Positions 11,501 to 22,993 of a stretch of DNA of 64,000 nucleotides are shown here, in pieces. The stretch covers positions 228,685,770 through 228,749,769 of the forward strand of contig JAUPFV010000005.1 in assembly GCA_036936605.1 (NCBI GenBank), in the 5' to 3' direction. The position numbers and the translations under genes are program-made. How positions within the stretch are numbered: the stretch's first letter is position 1; the number at the start of each line of letters is the position of its first letter. Under the pieces are notes generated by a model. The model ran no database searches. It was given only the letters and a program-made list of their open reading frames with translations, and was not told where the DNA came from. The stretch comes from Limnanthes douglasii subsp. nivea (taxonomy: Eukaryota; Streptophyta; Magnoliopsida; Brassicales; Limnanthaceae).

Positions 11501-12065
11501 TGCTCACTACAGATGTAAAGTAATAAATAATATTTTTATACCAAATATGAACAAAAAAACTACAGTAACCCGACAAGGGGATCAACCATTTAGACCAATA
11601 GATTATCTTATAGGAAATGACATATGCTCTTTGGAAATTTTGTACAAAATATATAATCACGAACTTTTAATATTTTTAGAAGTACATCCACAAGCCAAAA
11701 AAACTAAAGAAAGATGCAAAATGATTAGTGTCCTCCCATACAATAATTTATATGGATTGAAGATGGTGAATCCTCAGACTGTTCCAACACGCGAAACATA
11801 TATACTATTAGACAAAACCATAATATGGTGTAGATATGTGGTCAATAATATATGTAATTTTTGTTAGAATAATAAATAAATAAATATATCGAGTGACATA
11901 ATACAAGAAATGACGGATCAAAATTTATCACAAATTAATTTTTGTACATATGACGTATATCTTTTACAAACATTATTATATATTAATATTATAAATATTA
12001 CCTATAAGATAACAAGATATGAAATGCTAATGCTTAAAAAAATTATTGTTACATAACCTTGTATC
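8504..12065. other. AT-rich non-coding region
   Basis: No gene recognised. There is a (GA)n tract at about 8786-8804, a T/C-rich stretch (about 9190-9680) with weak, diverged repeats around 'agctcatccaactt', a possible Copia-like LTR edge near 10.1 kb, and a short direct repeat (aaagatgcatttaccgaata twice, about 11372-11411). An isolated 124-codon frame at 11493-11867 resembles nothing I know. Confidence 0.6.
10094..10200 (-). repeat. Possible Copia-type LTR end with PBS
   Basis: The minus strand reads TATATAAGGAGAGG ... GTGTTTTTATCA, then one T, then TGGTATCA (10094-10101). A TATA box, an LTR ending in CA and an initiator tRNA-Met PBS start (TGGTATCA) in this order are typical of a plant Copia LTR. 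The other LTR end and any coding remnant were not found, so it may be a decayed fragment. Confidence 0.4.
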
Positions 12066-12070
12066 CTTTT

Positions 12071-12322
12071 TGTTAAGGTGGCGACCAAAGTCCCACATCC
12101 CACATCGGTTAAACATGGGAAGGACCAGTAGTATATAAGTAAGAACATATCTCAACTAGTATGAGGCCTTTTGGTAGTAGACCAAATGCAAAGCCGTGCG
12201 GGCCTTCAGATGCGAAAGCGGACAATATTATACTAGTGTTGAGATCGTGCTGTTCCGTACTTATATACGGAGATGGAATATGCGGACCAAACCCCATATT
12301 TACAACACCCATATTCCCAACA
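12071..12322 (+). repeat. Left LTR of the TRIM
   Basis: Starts TGTTAAGGTGGCG and ends CCCAACA. Contains AAGTCCCACATCCCACATCGG, common in plant TRIM/SMART LTRs, and TATATAAG at about 12133. The right copy ends identically. Confidence 0.85.
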
Positions 12323-12408
12323 CGTGGTATCAGAGCCAGACCCAAATGAACACAAATGGTGGTAATATTCTTGGAGGTCGAACATGATGAACCAGTAGCC
12401 ATGCTCAT

Positions 12409-12488
12409 GATGATCTGCTCTAGAGATCCTAGTTTGGAGTGTCTATGGGATGATCTGCTCTAGAGATCCTAGTTTGGAGTGTCTATGG
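12409..12488 (+). repeat. 40-bp tandem duplication inside the TRIM
   Basis: Two identical adjacent 40-bp units beginning GATGATCTGCTCTAGAG (12409-12448 and 12449-12488) between PBS and right LTR. Perfect identity against diverged LTRs suggests the duplication is younger than the insertion. Confidence 0.9.
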
Positions 12489-12671
12489 CTCATCAAGCAG
12501 CGTGTTTTGATTGGAGTGGCGCTAAGGAACAAAGACAGAGTGGTCTAATAGGAGGTGAGCAATAACATCCGTAGTGCCTCTATGGTCAGGTAGTCTTCCA
12601 ACCTGATTAGAGTGGGCGGATGAAAGTCAATTGAGGGAAGCTAATGTGGTACTTTGTTCGAGAGGAATATT

Positions 12672-12907
12672 TTTTAGGGTGGCGAGCAAAGTCCCACATC
12701 CCATATCGTTTAAATATGGGAAGAATCAGTACTATATAAGTAAAAACATATCTCAACTAGTATGAGGCCTTTTGGTAGTGGACCAAATGCAAAGCCGTGC
12801 GGGCCTTCGGATGCCAAAACGGACAATATTATACTAGTTTTGAAATCGTGTTGTTCTTACTTATATACAGAGGTGGAGTATGCGGACCGGACCCCATATT
12901 CCCAACA
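12672..12907 (+). repeat. Right LTR of the TRIM
   Basis: Aligns along its length with 12071-12322, including TGAGGCCTTTTGGTAGTGGACC and the terminal CCCAACA. The first base is T but the expected TG has become TT, and a short stretch near the 3' end is missing compared with the left copy. Confidence 0.83.
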
Positions 12908-12912
12908 CTTTT

Positions 12913-15900
12913 GTTTTTATGAATATGATAAAATTAGATACCTACAAGTGAGCGATGGATCGACTGAGGTTGGTCATGGAGTAGAATAAGTTCATATTAT
13001 CTAATGTGTTGCTGAATAATATAATATTAGCATTAAAGAAAACATTCTCAAATAACATACATTTTTTATATAAGTACAATATAAACAAAATTATTCTTGT
13101 CAATATAAAGAAAATGTATGAGACCGCATAAATATTTGATATGTTTCTTGGATTTTGAAATTTAATATATATTCATAAACTGAAGTCGAGTTAAACTAAG
13201 ATATAGTCAAATAAATTAGACATTTATTGACTATTAGATGGTTATTAAGTACACCTAAATCTCTTGGTTCTAGCCCTATGATTAAACAGTCCTCGATACA
13301 TACACTGACAAGTTCAAACACTTTAAAAACACAAAAGCAAATTAAGAAATCAAACATTTTATATGATATGTCTGAATGAATTTACAAACTAATTTTAATA
13401 ATTGAACTAATATGTTTTTTTAATTAATAAGACGTAAAAATCACATTCAAACTAAAATTATTTATTGAGTGAGCCGGCTTAAAATTTAAGTTATTATGCG
13501 AGAATTTTTGTGCTATACCGAGTATTATTTATACAAAGATAAAAGAATTGCTCGAGAAGAAATGTAATGCAATTCCAATCTTTTTCATGATTCTTGTATT
13601 TTCCATGACGTGTGAAAGGGTAATATCCGAGGTAATATTTGAGATATACTAATATACTTTCATGAACTAAGAAAAATATGTGTTAACAAAAAAATATAAG
13701 TAATTTTTTTAATAGCACACAGTTTACATTGTGTATGCAATATAACTACGATGGTAAGATAAAATTATTGCATCCCGATATGTATGATGGATAAATAATA
13801 AAAATATTTACATTCTGTTATGGGTACTCAACATTTAGAAGATAATATTTTTTAAAAAAATCGAAAAGATTAGTTTGATTTGAAATTATGATCCCGATCA
13901 TAGGCTCTATAAAATAATAAAGAATGATTAAATACTTCATAAAAAAAATTCAAGTTATTTCTCATATAGAAACATAAAAGATAAAAGTCCACGATAAAAA
14001 ATGTAAAAGAATGATCGATAAAATTAGAGAAATAAGATTTTGAACATATTTTCAAGCAAACCAACATTGCAAAAATACACCATTTTTAGCCTTATCTCTT
14101 CAAGTACATTTGCGATCAACACAAGAACAATATCGAGTGAGACAAAAAACTAGTTCCGAAAATACTAAAGCAAACGGAAGTACTAAAAAACACATTTAAC
14201 GTTTGTAAAAAAAATATTTTATTGAAAACATCTTTTGGTATTCCTACTTTAGTACATATTTGATATTTTTAACGTGAGGTCGCATGAACATTATAGATTA
14301 GGGTTGTTGCTCACTTATTATTATTTAGTAAAGATCATTAGCCAAACGTGTGATAAAATCTAATGAAAAACTCAGAATATAATTACTTTTGTATCACCGA
14401 TTTTGTGATGGATGTGCTCAGGCATATGTCGAACTATCTAGACTCAACCATTTTTTACATATTGACTTTTAGAGACTTTAATGATGATGTTTAATATTTT
14501 TTGTGTGGTTTAGATCATACCTAATTTACTATTTATATTAATTTAAAATAAAATTCAAGAACGTATTTACCTTTAAAACATATACCTATGTCTTTAATGG
14601 AAAACGAGAGATTTGTATTATTACATCAACACTTGTTATTTCTTTAGTGTAAGTAAAAAAATTATTTTTTTTCTTTCATTAGCAAATATTATTTTTCTCG
14701 CTATTTCTTTTAGTTTTCTCATACTTAATTTGTTCATAGAATGTTATGCAATCAAACATATCTATTAAACTAATTTATGCCATACACACGACAATTGTAT
14801 CCTTAAATAGCTAGGTTAGATAAATTTTTTTATTTGACCAAGTTTTCAAATCTACTCTGATCCAACCTTGTACAATATCAGACAATGTAATCAATATAAC
14901 CACAGGTTGATAATACATTACTAGTTGCTCGTATTATTTGTAACTTTGATGTTCGTATTTTTAGTTTTTTATAACTTTAATTTTTTTGCGGATAATAATA
15001 TAATTTTATAATGGATTGAACCTATTATTTAAATAGCATACAACTTTATCTAAGATTAATTATTTTTTATTGATTAAAAAAATTGATATATGATAGCGTA
15101 ATAAATTAAAATAAAAATAAAAATTCAAACAACAATCAAAACTAATTAATTTTTTTACATGATAGCCTAATAAAAATTAAAATGAGAGAAAACAAGTTCA
15201 AACAATAGTAAAAAATGTTAGTGACAGTAATTGTTTGACTTTTTAATATGGTACAATAATGCATTAATTAGATATTCCTCAATCTTCTCATATTGGTGTT
15301 CCCCATTTCTTTAGTAAGACCTAGCCCAAGAATTTTATTATGTGCCTCCTTCAATCATATGAGAATATCAAAAATCTAATATGGTTTAATCTCCTCTAAA
15401 CACCTAGCACCGACTTATTCTTTCCTAGATAAGAGAGATGACATATTGTCACAATTAATCATGTGTATATGTTACATTTTAATAGACCACACAATACAAA
15501 ACAAAGGCCCTTACATCATCATCAAATATAACAATGTTTTTTTTTTCACTTCAACGAAAAAGTTTCTTAAGTATGAATGTTTGATGAGATGATACTCAAT
15601 ATTTAATATTTAAAATGTGTTTATGAGTAGATGTGTGTAGTTGGTATATATAAAAAAATATAAAGATATTATAATCTAGACAACTAATGATTATAAAGTA
15701 TATATAAGACAAGGCTAAACACGATAAATAATAGTTAAAAGGCATATGATAGATCACAAACATTAATCAGATAAAAGAAAAAACTGGCTAACCTAAAGTG
15801 AGAATATTGTTTTTATATTATATATTTTCCAAGTGAAAAGATATTATTATCGTTTTGAATTATCGAGAATAAAGTTTCTTTTAACTATCTTGATATGCCA

Positions 15901-16159
15901 CCTAAATAATGTAAGGAGAACCCGATGGGGTTTAAATATCGTAGCTAACGAGCTAGATTCCATTAATAAATGAGCTCAATAATCCAATATGAAAATAAAC
16001 TTGGTACTTAAACCGAGCAAAGATCAAGAATGACCTGTTTATATAATGAATGAAGAGTTTAGTTAAGGCACCAAGACATAAACCCTAAAAGAAGCTAGTT
16101 TGAGGCCCAACTATGAGCTCAATAGGACACTCTTTTGATTAATTCATTTGTAGAAGATG
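12913..16159. other. AT-rich region without recognisable genes
   Basis: No frame with a known domain, no clear LTR or TIR pair seen by eye on either strand. Its right end may include decayed gag sequence of element A, but nothing is recognisable before about 16160. Confidence 0.55.
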
Positions 16160-18400
16160 GGGAAATTTATGGGGTCTTCATAGATACATGAAGTTTTGCT
16201 AATATTTTGTTCCAATGACCATTGTATGAGGGATCCCCCCGCTATACGCTAGTTGGACTAAACTTTCGTTGAGTTCACCAGGGCGAGCACTGCAATTACG
16301 GGGGACTTCGAAACAAATATTATTATGTGTAAAACTGACTTTAAAAAGATGTTTTGGGCACCATTTATGGTAGTAGATCACCCAAATTTATACAATAAGA
16401 TCTTTGGTAGTCTTTGGCTAGACCATATGCATGCAATAGCTTTTACTATACACTAATGCTTGAAATACGTGGTAGGATACATGGTAGGAATTATCCAAAG
16501 TAACCAGAATGTTGCGATGGAATGTTATGCTACTTCATTAGCGCTAAATAAGAAATAAAATTATAAGGTTAAGGGTGATGACATGAAGAAAAATAAGTCC
16601 ATTTAAGAATAAAAGTTTTTGAGGCCTTTGGTGGGGGTAGAGATGACTGATAATCCCATAAAGGCCCCCAATATCATTATGCCAATAGAGGATGTCGAGG
16701 TGCGTTGCTTCAAGAAATGTAAAAGTTTTAAAATTGGTAATGGTTTATCATAGTGTCTAAAGATATAATTGATCGGATTTTTATAAAAAAAACTTAGGTT
16801 TTTTACTTCGTTTAGAAAGGATATTACTGGAGTTCGAGCTGACATAATCTACTGAGTTTTCGGTAAGCTAAAATGTGAAGCCTCTATAAAAAAACAGAAG
16901 GTAATTATTTATTGATAAGTCTACAACTATCGTTGCCGATATCGATAGGTTATCTAGTGTGGGAACATGGACGACTAACCCGATGTTGGTGAAAAAGAAG
17001 AAGAGAAGTTGGCGAATGTATATCGACTTCATAAATCTGAATAGAGATTGTCTGAAAGACCCATTTCTAGTGCCCATGATAGACCAACTGGTAAATTCCA
17101 TAATGGGCAATAAACTCTTATCATTTACAAAAGTTTATTTTGGCTATAACTAAATCTTGATGCATCATTTGGACCAGAAAAACAACATTTTTGCGACAGA
17201 TCGAATTCTAATTTGCTATGAGGTAATTCCTTTTTGGATTAAAAATGCAAGGGTGACTTATGGGAGTTGGTCAATAAGGTATTTAACTCCCAAATCAGAG
17301 AAAATGTGAAAGCCTATATTGATGATATGCTGGTAAAAAATATCAAGGAGTCGAAGCATATCTCCGATCTTGTGAAAAACTTCTAGAATCTTAGACCTGT
17401 CAACTTGAAGCTCAACCTGAAGAAGGACACATACAGGGTTAAGCCCGAAAAGTTTCTTGAGAACCTGATTAGTGAAAAAGGGCATCAAGGCTGACCCAAC
17501 ACAATTATAGGCTTTGGCCTCTATACAACCACCTCAAACCCTTAAGAAGGTTAAAATACTGACCGACATACGTGCAAAATTAAACATGTTTATCTCCTGA
17601 TTTTTGGACAAATGTGCCCAATGTTTTCAAGTGCTACAAAAGACTAAAAATTTTCAATGGACTGATCAGTGTTATGAATTGTTTAGTAAGATAAAGCGGA
17701 ACCTTACCTCTCTGGAGACCATATCTAAGCCTATCTTAGGAGAATATATATATATATATATATATATATCTTATTGGTCGTATCTGAACATGACAGATAA
17801 GAAGGAAATTGTCCCCAATTGGTCTATTACGTAAAAAACGTTTGCTTCATGCAGAGACACAATACTTATCGTTGGAAAAGTTGGCTTTGTAATTGATTGT
17901 TGTAGCGAGGAAGATAAGACCTTACTTCTAGGGGCACTCTATTGTGGTTCAAACTTTTTTCCCACTTTAGAACATCATGTAAAATCCATATATATATATA
18001 TATATCAAGAAGATGGACCCGATGGTTGATGAAATTCAGAGACTTTTATCTTTTATGAGCCAATGAATACCATCAAAACCTAGACTTTGGTAGATTTTCT
18101 TACAAAATTCCGTGTCGAGAGAACCGAATTGTTATATGAAGCTACGCGACCATAATGGATAATACGAACAGACGTAAGATCAAACATATTTGGTTGTAGG
18201 GTTGGAATCTAATTCGTGGATCTATTCAAAGAAGGAATGAATCATGTCATCTGTTTTGGTTTCCAGTCTTCGAATAATGAAGTGGAGTTTAATGCATCAA
18301 TCGATGAGTTTCGTCTAACTCAAGTATATGGGGCAAAAACATTGTGTTTTATAAGTGATTCTCAACTTCTAAATATCTTAAGGTACTGAAAGCCCAAACA
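16160..18400 (+). pseudogene. Element A protease-RT-RNase H relic
   Basis: Pieces in several frames: protease remnants with CLKYVVG (about 16450-16480), then ANP-type RT residues NPMLVKKKKRSWRMYIDF (about 16978), LNRDCLKDPFLVPMIDQLVN, LLSFTKVYFGYN, a YIDDML stretch (about 17317-17334) and CAQCFQVLQKTKNFQWT (about 17613-17663). The second RNase H is seen as SSNNEVEFNASIDEF and ISDSQLL near 18260-18370. Two (TA)n tracts (17744-17769 and 17988-18005) interrupt it. Not functional. Confidence 0.8.
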
Positions 18401-18715
18401 TAACCTTTCAAGAATGTCAACTTTAAACAAGTAACAAAGACATAAAATTTCCAAGCATATTCTATGGTCTCGATAGCTTGCTCCGAAACTGATTTGTGGG
18501 TCATTTTGCAAGATCATTCTTTAATTGATAAGAAGTACGAGCCAAGTCATAAGGAGACTCTTAAGATACACGTTAGAAACTAGAGGATTGAGATCGTAAA
18601 CTTTCTAAAAAATAGTATTTTCCCAAAGTTATAGCCACGAAGTTCCTATATAGTCAATAAGTTAATAAAATTTTTGCTATAAAAATGCTTTTGATTTACT
18701 AAATATGCATGTTGT

Positions 18716-19080
18716 AGTTCAAACCATTTTCCTTGTAAAGGTTTCCAACATATGTTGGTCAAGGTAACTTCTCAAGCTCAAAGTGTCTGAAAAGATCCCA
18801 ATTTTATTCTTATAAAATATTCAAACAAGTGTTCGTCAATGTAGAGCCTCGAGCTCAAAGTGTTTGAAAAAGTCTGAACCATTTTTCTTTGCAAAAGTTT
18901 TAAGTACGTGTTGGTCAAGATAAAGACTCGATATCACAATTGAGAAGCCCGAAATAAGTTTTCCTTGTAAAGGTTTCCAACAAGTGTTGGCCAATAAAGA
19001 GCCTCAGGCTCGAAGTGACAAAAAAAGTTCGAACGATTGTCCTAATAAAAGTTTCCAACAAAAGTTGGTTAAGGTAGGGT
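18716..19080 (+). repeat. Diverged tandem repeats of about 80-100 bp in element A
   Basis: Four to five degenerate units built around 'tttccaacaagtgttggtcaaggtagagcctcgagctcaaagtg'-like text. They sit where the Tat elements have their pol/aORF spacer; C and B carry unrelated tandem repeats at the same relative place. Confidence 0.65.
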
Positions 19081-19299
19081 CTAATATTCGTACAAAAATT
19101 TTACGAATTGTCAACTTTTTTTTAGTCCAGGGCTGATCACCCACGAGCTAACATAAGTCCACATGAGGGTATAAAAAATGCCACATAACAGAATAAAAAC
19201 AAGTAAAATGATGACATAAATAAATTTTAGGGTTCAAGTAAAATTTTATAAAATGCCCCGACCATCTGAAGAATTTAAGCAGGTAAAAAAGATTAAAAT

Positions 19300-21350
19300 A
19301 CAACATGTCCTCTGGCCATCTAAGAACTCTAAGTTTAAAAAAGAGTAAAGAAACGAAAAAGAAAGTGACTACTTGTTGTTTGGGCTGGAAATATTGGATT
19401 GAGTAGCCCGAGAAGAAGAGGGAAGATAAATTTTATTAGTTGGGGGAATAACTTCAGTAGCAGGAAAGATATGGTAGTAACATCTGCAAGAGAGTCCAGA
19501 CCCGTAAAGTATGTAGGAACGAGACTTTTGGTACATTCTTTTTTCGTTTCGATATGCACGTCCTCCTCTTCCTTGATTTATTTCTCCGACAATAAGTCGA
19601 ACTCCAGAGACACTCCGGGAAACATTCATGAAAGCTATGATTATTTCCAATTGGATCGCGTCCTTTTTTTGAGTCAATTATGATGAAGTCTACGAAATTA
19701 TGACTATGTTTTGCTTTAGACTCTTTAGCGTCTTTTACCTTCTTATTAACATTTTTTTAAACTATCCACATCATTCTGAAGATTGGTGAGTCTCTTCTGG
19801 TAATTTTAGTAATTATGAAGCTGGGTTTTCTTACACTCAAGATTTTTTTTCCCGTGTACCACCTAAATCTATAAACCTCATCACCATCGATCACGCGGTT
19901 GATGAGCTTCTTTATCAAGGCATACAGTCTGGTGCCCTTGGCTCCATGATCCATCATAATTTTTGTATTACGGCCCATATGTTTTTTAAAATCTGTAAGC
20001 AAAGCAAATGAGTTAGAAAATAAAGATAACATAAAGAATTTGGAGAACGATAATTTTAAGAAATAACCTTGTTATGTAAAACTATATGCCAATCGGTGAG
20101 TGACGGCGGGAGTGAGCCTCAGAGAATTCACATATTGAGCTACCACATTAGGCAGATCTTGAAATTCATCTAAAATAATTTATGTTTTTGTTGGAAACCC
20201 CGACTTACCACATACTCGGTATGACCTCATTTCTTTTCGCCCCTATCGGTTTTTTTTAGTTTTGTCAGCAATTGAGTCATATACCAAAACAATAATGAAA
20301 ACTTTAACGAAATCAATTGACTTTGATCCATCAACTTCGAGGGTGGTAATATCATCAACCTTTGAGCATTCTTCTTGTTTTATATTCATTCGAGGGGCAT
20401 TATAATTCTATTTTTTTATAACATATTTTTTAGGAGCCCGAGCCTGAGATGGTAGTTTGATGGGCTTTCCCATATCGGCCTCAAGCTTCGACATGTCGAC
20501 CCATCAACACCTTTTTTGGCCTTAAGAGTTAGTCATTTCTCCATATAAACCTGATGAGATTTCTGGTAGTGAAGCACTTGTGAAATCCGTGGCCCCAATT
20601 GGGTTCACCCTACTACTTAGTTGTTTAATTTGTTCATTATTCAGTTTTGTATCGCCACTAAATAGCTTCGTATATTTTGTAAGGGAAAATATTGAAGAAG
20701 ACTATTTAAAAAATTACTTCATAGTAGGAAGGTGTTTTTTGAAGTAAAAAGTGGTCTAAAGTATTGGGAACCTTATGGCTGCATCTCTATGAATTCATAA
20801 CAAAAATTAGTTTGCTTGAACTAATTGGAACCCCGTTCTCCCACACATCCCGAACAAATATAAATTTCATTTTATACTGGCCATCTGAATCCGATAAAGC
20901 TGCTAAGAATATTAGGTTGTTCCTCACTATAAGATAATAGTCAGGATAACTCTGGTTGATAGAGACCTTAATATGAGGAATCAATTGCTTCATAGAAAAA
21001 AAATCAGATAAACCAAAGGCGATTATAAAAGACATCACGATTTTCCACGTATTCAGACTAGCTTAACTAGGAAAAAATCGAGTATTCTAAAAAATATTAT
21101 AAGCTTAACATTTTTAGGTATTTGCCATCGAGTTTGCATTTTTTGAAAATCTTTGGGATGCAGATATTTGTACATAAACTTTCGAGTACAGTACAATGTG
21201 TAGGTTTAATGTCAAAAATCATACTTGGTGGTTCCGACCTACGAGGGATCCCAAGTGAGCTTAAAGTATTTAGGTCAACTTTTCTCCTCTTCGAGGCTCA
21301 TGCAGACCTTTCACCCACATCTCCAGTTTTTGGGTGAATTTCAAAATTCA
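19300..21350 (-). pseudogene. Element A antisense ORF relic (Transposase_28 family)
   Basis: The minus strand at 20787-21038 reads KFIFVRDVWENGVPIS, matching QFLFVSGSWENGKKI of the intact T1 aORF. Further minus-strand pieces run down to about 19330 through a charged region that would match the coiled coil, and up to about 21350. Broken by many stops. Its position antisense to A's pol fits the Tat layout. Confidence 0.65.
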
Positions 21351-21382
21351 TATTCTTTGAGATATTTCATTTTTTCAGGGAC

Positions 21383-21693
21383 GGGGGGGGGGGGGGGGGT
21401 GTTACAATTTCTCCCCTAGTTTCTTATTTTCTGCCATGTTTTCCACCATCGTGCAAGTCAGGGCTATATTGGCAGAGACTTGTGGTTGTATTACATGGAT
21501 TCGAAGACTAACTAAAGAGGTTTCTTTTGGCATTAGGCGGGGGGGGGGGGGGGGGGGTTACAATTGCTCCCCTAGTTTCTTATTTTCTGCCATGTTTTCC
21601 ACCATCTTGCAAGTCGGGGCTATATTGGCAGAGACTTGTGGTTTTATTACATGGATTCGAAGACTAACTAAAGAGGTTTCTCTTGGTATTAGG
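21383..21693 (+). repeat. 156-bp tandem duplication, each copy led by a long G run
   Basis: Two nearly identical units of 156 bp. Each starts with an uninterrupted G tract (17 G at 21383-21399, 19 G at 21539-21557), followed by TTACAATT[T/G]CTCCCCTAG and about 120 bp ending ATTAGGC. Only a few substitutions separate them. They lie in element A, just left of the B insertion. Confidence 0.9.
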
Positions 21694-21812
21694 CTCTTTG
21701 AAGGGGATCCGACAATGGTCGGTCCATATCTCGAACTTTTGGATTCAACGTAAATGTTGACTATCTATTGGGTCGAAATAGGTGTTTACGAAGAAAACAC
21801 TGACGTAGACTA

Positions 21813-22165
21813 TGAAGAATTCAGAAACAGCTGTCAGGTAATTTTGTGTTACGAGAATCTTTTAGTGTCAAAATAGTATTAAATTCTTTGTTAAGGAGCC
21901 TTTTTAGAGAGAGAAAGTAATAACTAATCCACGTAGAGAGAGAAAGTAATTATCTATTAATCCATCCGATTATCCATTCGTGTGTGGTCCTTTTATAGTA
22001 TAATAATGGACCCCACACGCTTTAATTCGTACCTTATTACACATTTAGTCCCCATATTTCCTCACTTATTCATAATAACTACTTCTACTGTTCTTTTTTA
22101 CAATACTTCCCCAATAAAAATACTTCCTTACAATTTTCTCATACATCTTTTATTCTCCCTCATCA
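21813..22165 (-). repeat. 3' LTR of element B (353 bp)
   Basis: Plus-strand ends TGAAGAATTCAG and CCCTCATCA. Nearly the same sequence occurs at 52809-53116, inverted at about 53141-53472, and at 53485-53810. Includes TTTTATAGTATAATAATGG (TATA-like on both strands). Confidence 0.9.
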
Positions 22166-22180
22166 GTAGCCCCCCAGTCC
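22166..22180 (-). other. Polypurine tract of element B
   Basis: On the minus strand a G-rich purine run (ACTGGGGGGCTAC) directly precedes the 3' LTR start TGATGAGGG. It would prime plus-strand DNA synthesis. Confidence 0.65.
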
Positions 22181-22229
22181 TAGTAAAAATATTTTTACTG
22201 GGACTGTAAATACATCTCCAAATTTCATT

Positions 22230-22550
22230 TTGTTTGTTTCAATTCTTCTCGAAAATGCATTTCCTCGAATAATACTTCTTCGAACAGCCTCCCTTTTTGA
22301 ACAGCTTTCCTCTTCGAATATCTTTTACTCTTCAAGTACCTTTGTTCTTCGAATATATTTTACTCTTTAAATGTCCTCGAAAAAATGATATTTCAAAAAA
22401 TACGTCTTCGAAAAAATGTCTCTTCGAAAAATACCTTATACATCTTTTACTCTTTAACTGTCCTCGAAAAATGATATTTCGAAAAATACTTCTTCGAAAA
22501 AATGTCTCTTCGAAAAATACTTCTTTGAAAACACCTTTCATGCAATACTA
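22230..22550. repeat. TTCGAA-rich tandem repeats in element B
   Basis: Many copies of the palindrome-like CTTCGAA(A) in AT-rich sequence, with a larger duplication of 87 bp (from 22361 and again from 22448, TACTCTTTAA...TTCGAAAAATA). Lies between the PPT and the aORF promoter. No coding signal. Confidence 0.75.
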
Positions 22551-22927
22551 ATCAGTAGCCCCCCAATCTTTGCAATATCTTAGCAAAGCTTGAACCATGC
22601 CTCTCATCAATTTGGTTCATCGGAATTGATTGTCTCAACATTATATAGTCTCCCATATTAGGCTAATAAATTGCAAGGATTGGACTCATCGATATTATCA
22701 GTGCGAACTGGCATATCTCATTTAACAAATTCCCAACTTTGTCATGACGTCATTAGTCATAATTCTTTGTCACCAAATCTCTTTAGAGATCTTATCCATG
22801 TTCCCAATACTTTTTATCATTGGATTGCCTCTTCATCTTCTCCCTCGTTTTTTGAATCAACAAAATCGCACCTATGTTACCCGTAATGCCCCTAGGCAAA
22901 CAAAGGAAAATGTCCCCAGGCCTAATC

Positions 22928-22935
22928 TATAAATA
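22928..22935 (+). promoter_or_regulatory. TATA box of the element B antisense ORF
   Basis: TATAAATA, 59 bp before the first codon position aligned with the aORF start (22994). It is followed by TCTAGAGAGAGAAAG (22978-22992), which also follows the equivalent TATA box in element C. D has TATAAAT at the same relative place. It is on the strand opposite to pol, so it would serve the aORF. Confidence 0.6.
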
Positions 22936-22993
22936 CTGACCTCCTTCATTAGCATTCCAAACTTTTTACTCTAAAAATTCTAGAGAGAGAAAG

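Larger units (their letters stand above)
12071..12907 (+). mobile_element. TRIM (terminal-repeat retrotransposon in miniature), complete, 837 bp
   Basis: Two direct terminal repeats, 12071-12322 and about 12672-12907, flank about 350 bp with no coding capacity. The 5-bp target duplication CTTTT (12066-12070 and 12908-12912) fits retroviral-type integration. TGGTATCAGAGCC (12325-12337), just inside the left repeat, is the initiator tRNA-Met PBS. A purine-rich GAGAGGAATA lies before the right repeat. The LTRs differ at many positions, so the insertion is not recent. It cannot encode its own enzymes and must have used those of another element. Confidence 0.87.
16160..21812 (+). mobile_element. 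Decayed Tat Ty3/gypsy element A (left part, interrupted by B)
   Basis: Plus-strand protease, RT and RNase H remnants (about 16160-18400) are followed by tandem repeats and an antisense (minus) aORF relic (about 19300-21350). This is the Tat order. Stop codons and indels occur every few dozen codons, far more than in B, C or D, so it is the oldest layer. Integrase is not recognisable between the second RNase H and the repeats. Its LTRs were not found; its right part should continue after 53810, where B ends. Confidence 0.75.

Noticed and set aside
11493..11867. 124-codon plus-strand frame in AT-rich DNA
   Set aside because: No recognisable domain, no promoter or neighbour context, and flanked by non-coding sequence; chance cannot be excluded.
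12325..12337. tRNA gene suggested by the tRNA-like TGGTATCAGAGCC
   Set aside because: It is the complement of a tRNA 3' end only, i.e. a primer binding site; no cloverleaf. No tRNA, rRNA or other structured RNA gene was recognised anywhere in the window.
22166..22560. CRISPR-like array suggested by repeated TTCGAA words
   Set aside because: Plant DNA; repeats are irregular and lack unique spacers of constant size. It is a degenerate tandem repeat.
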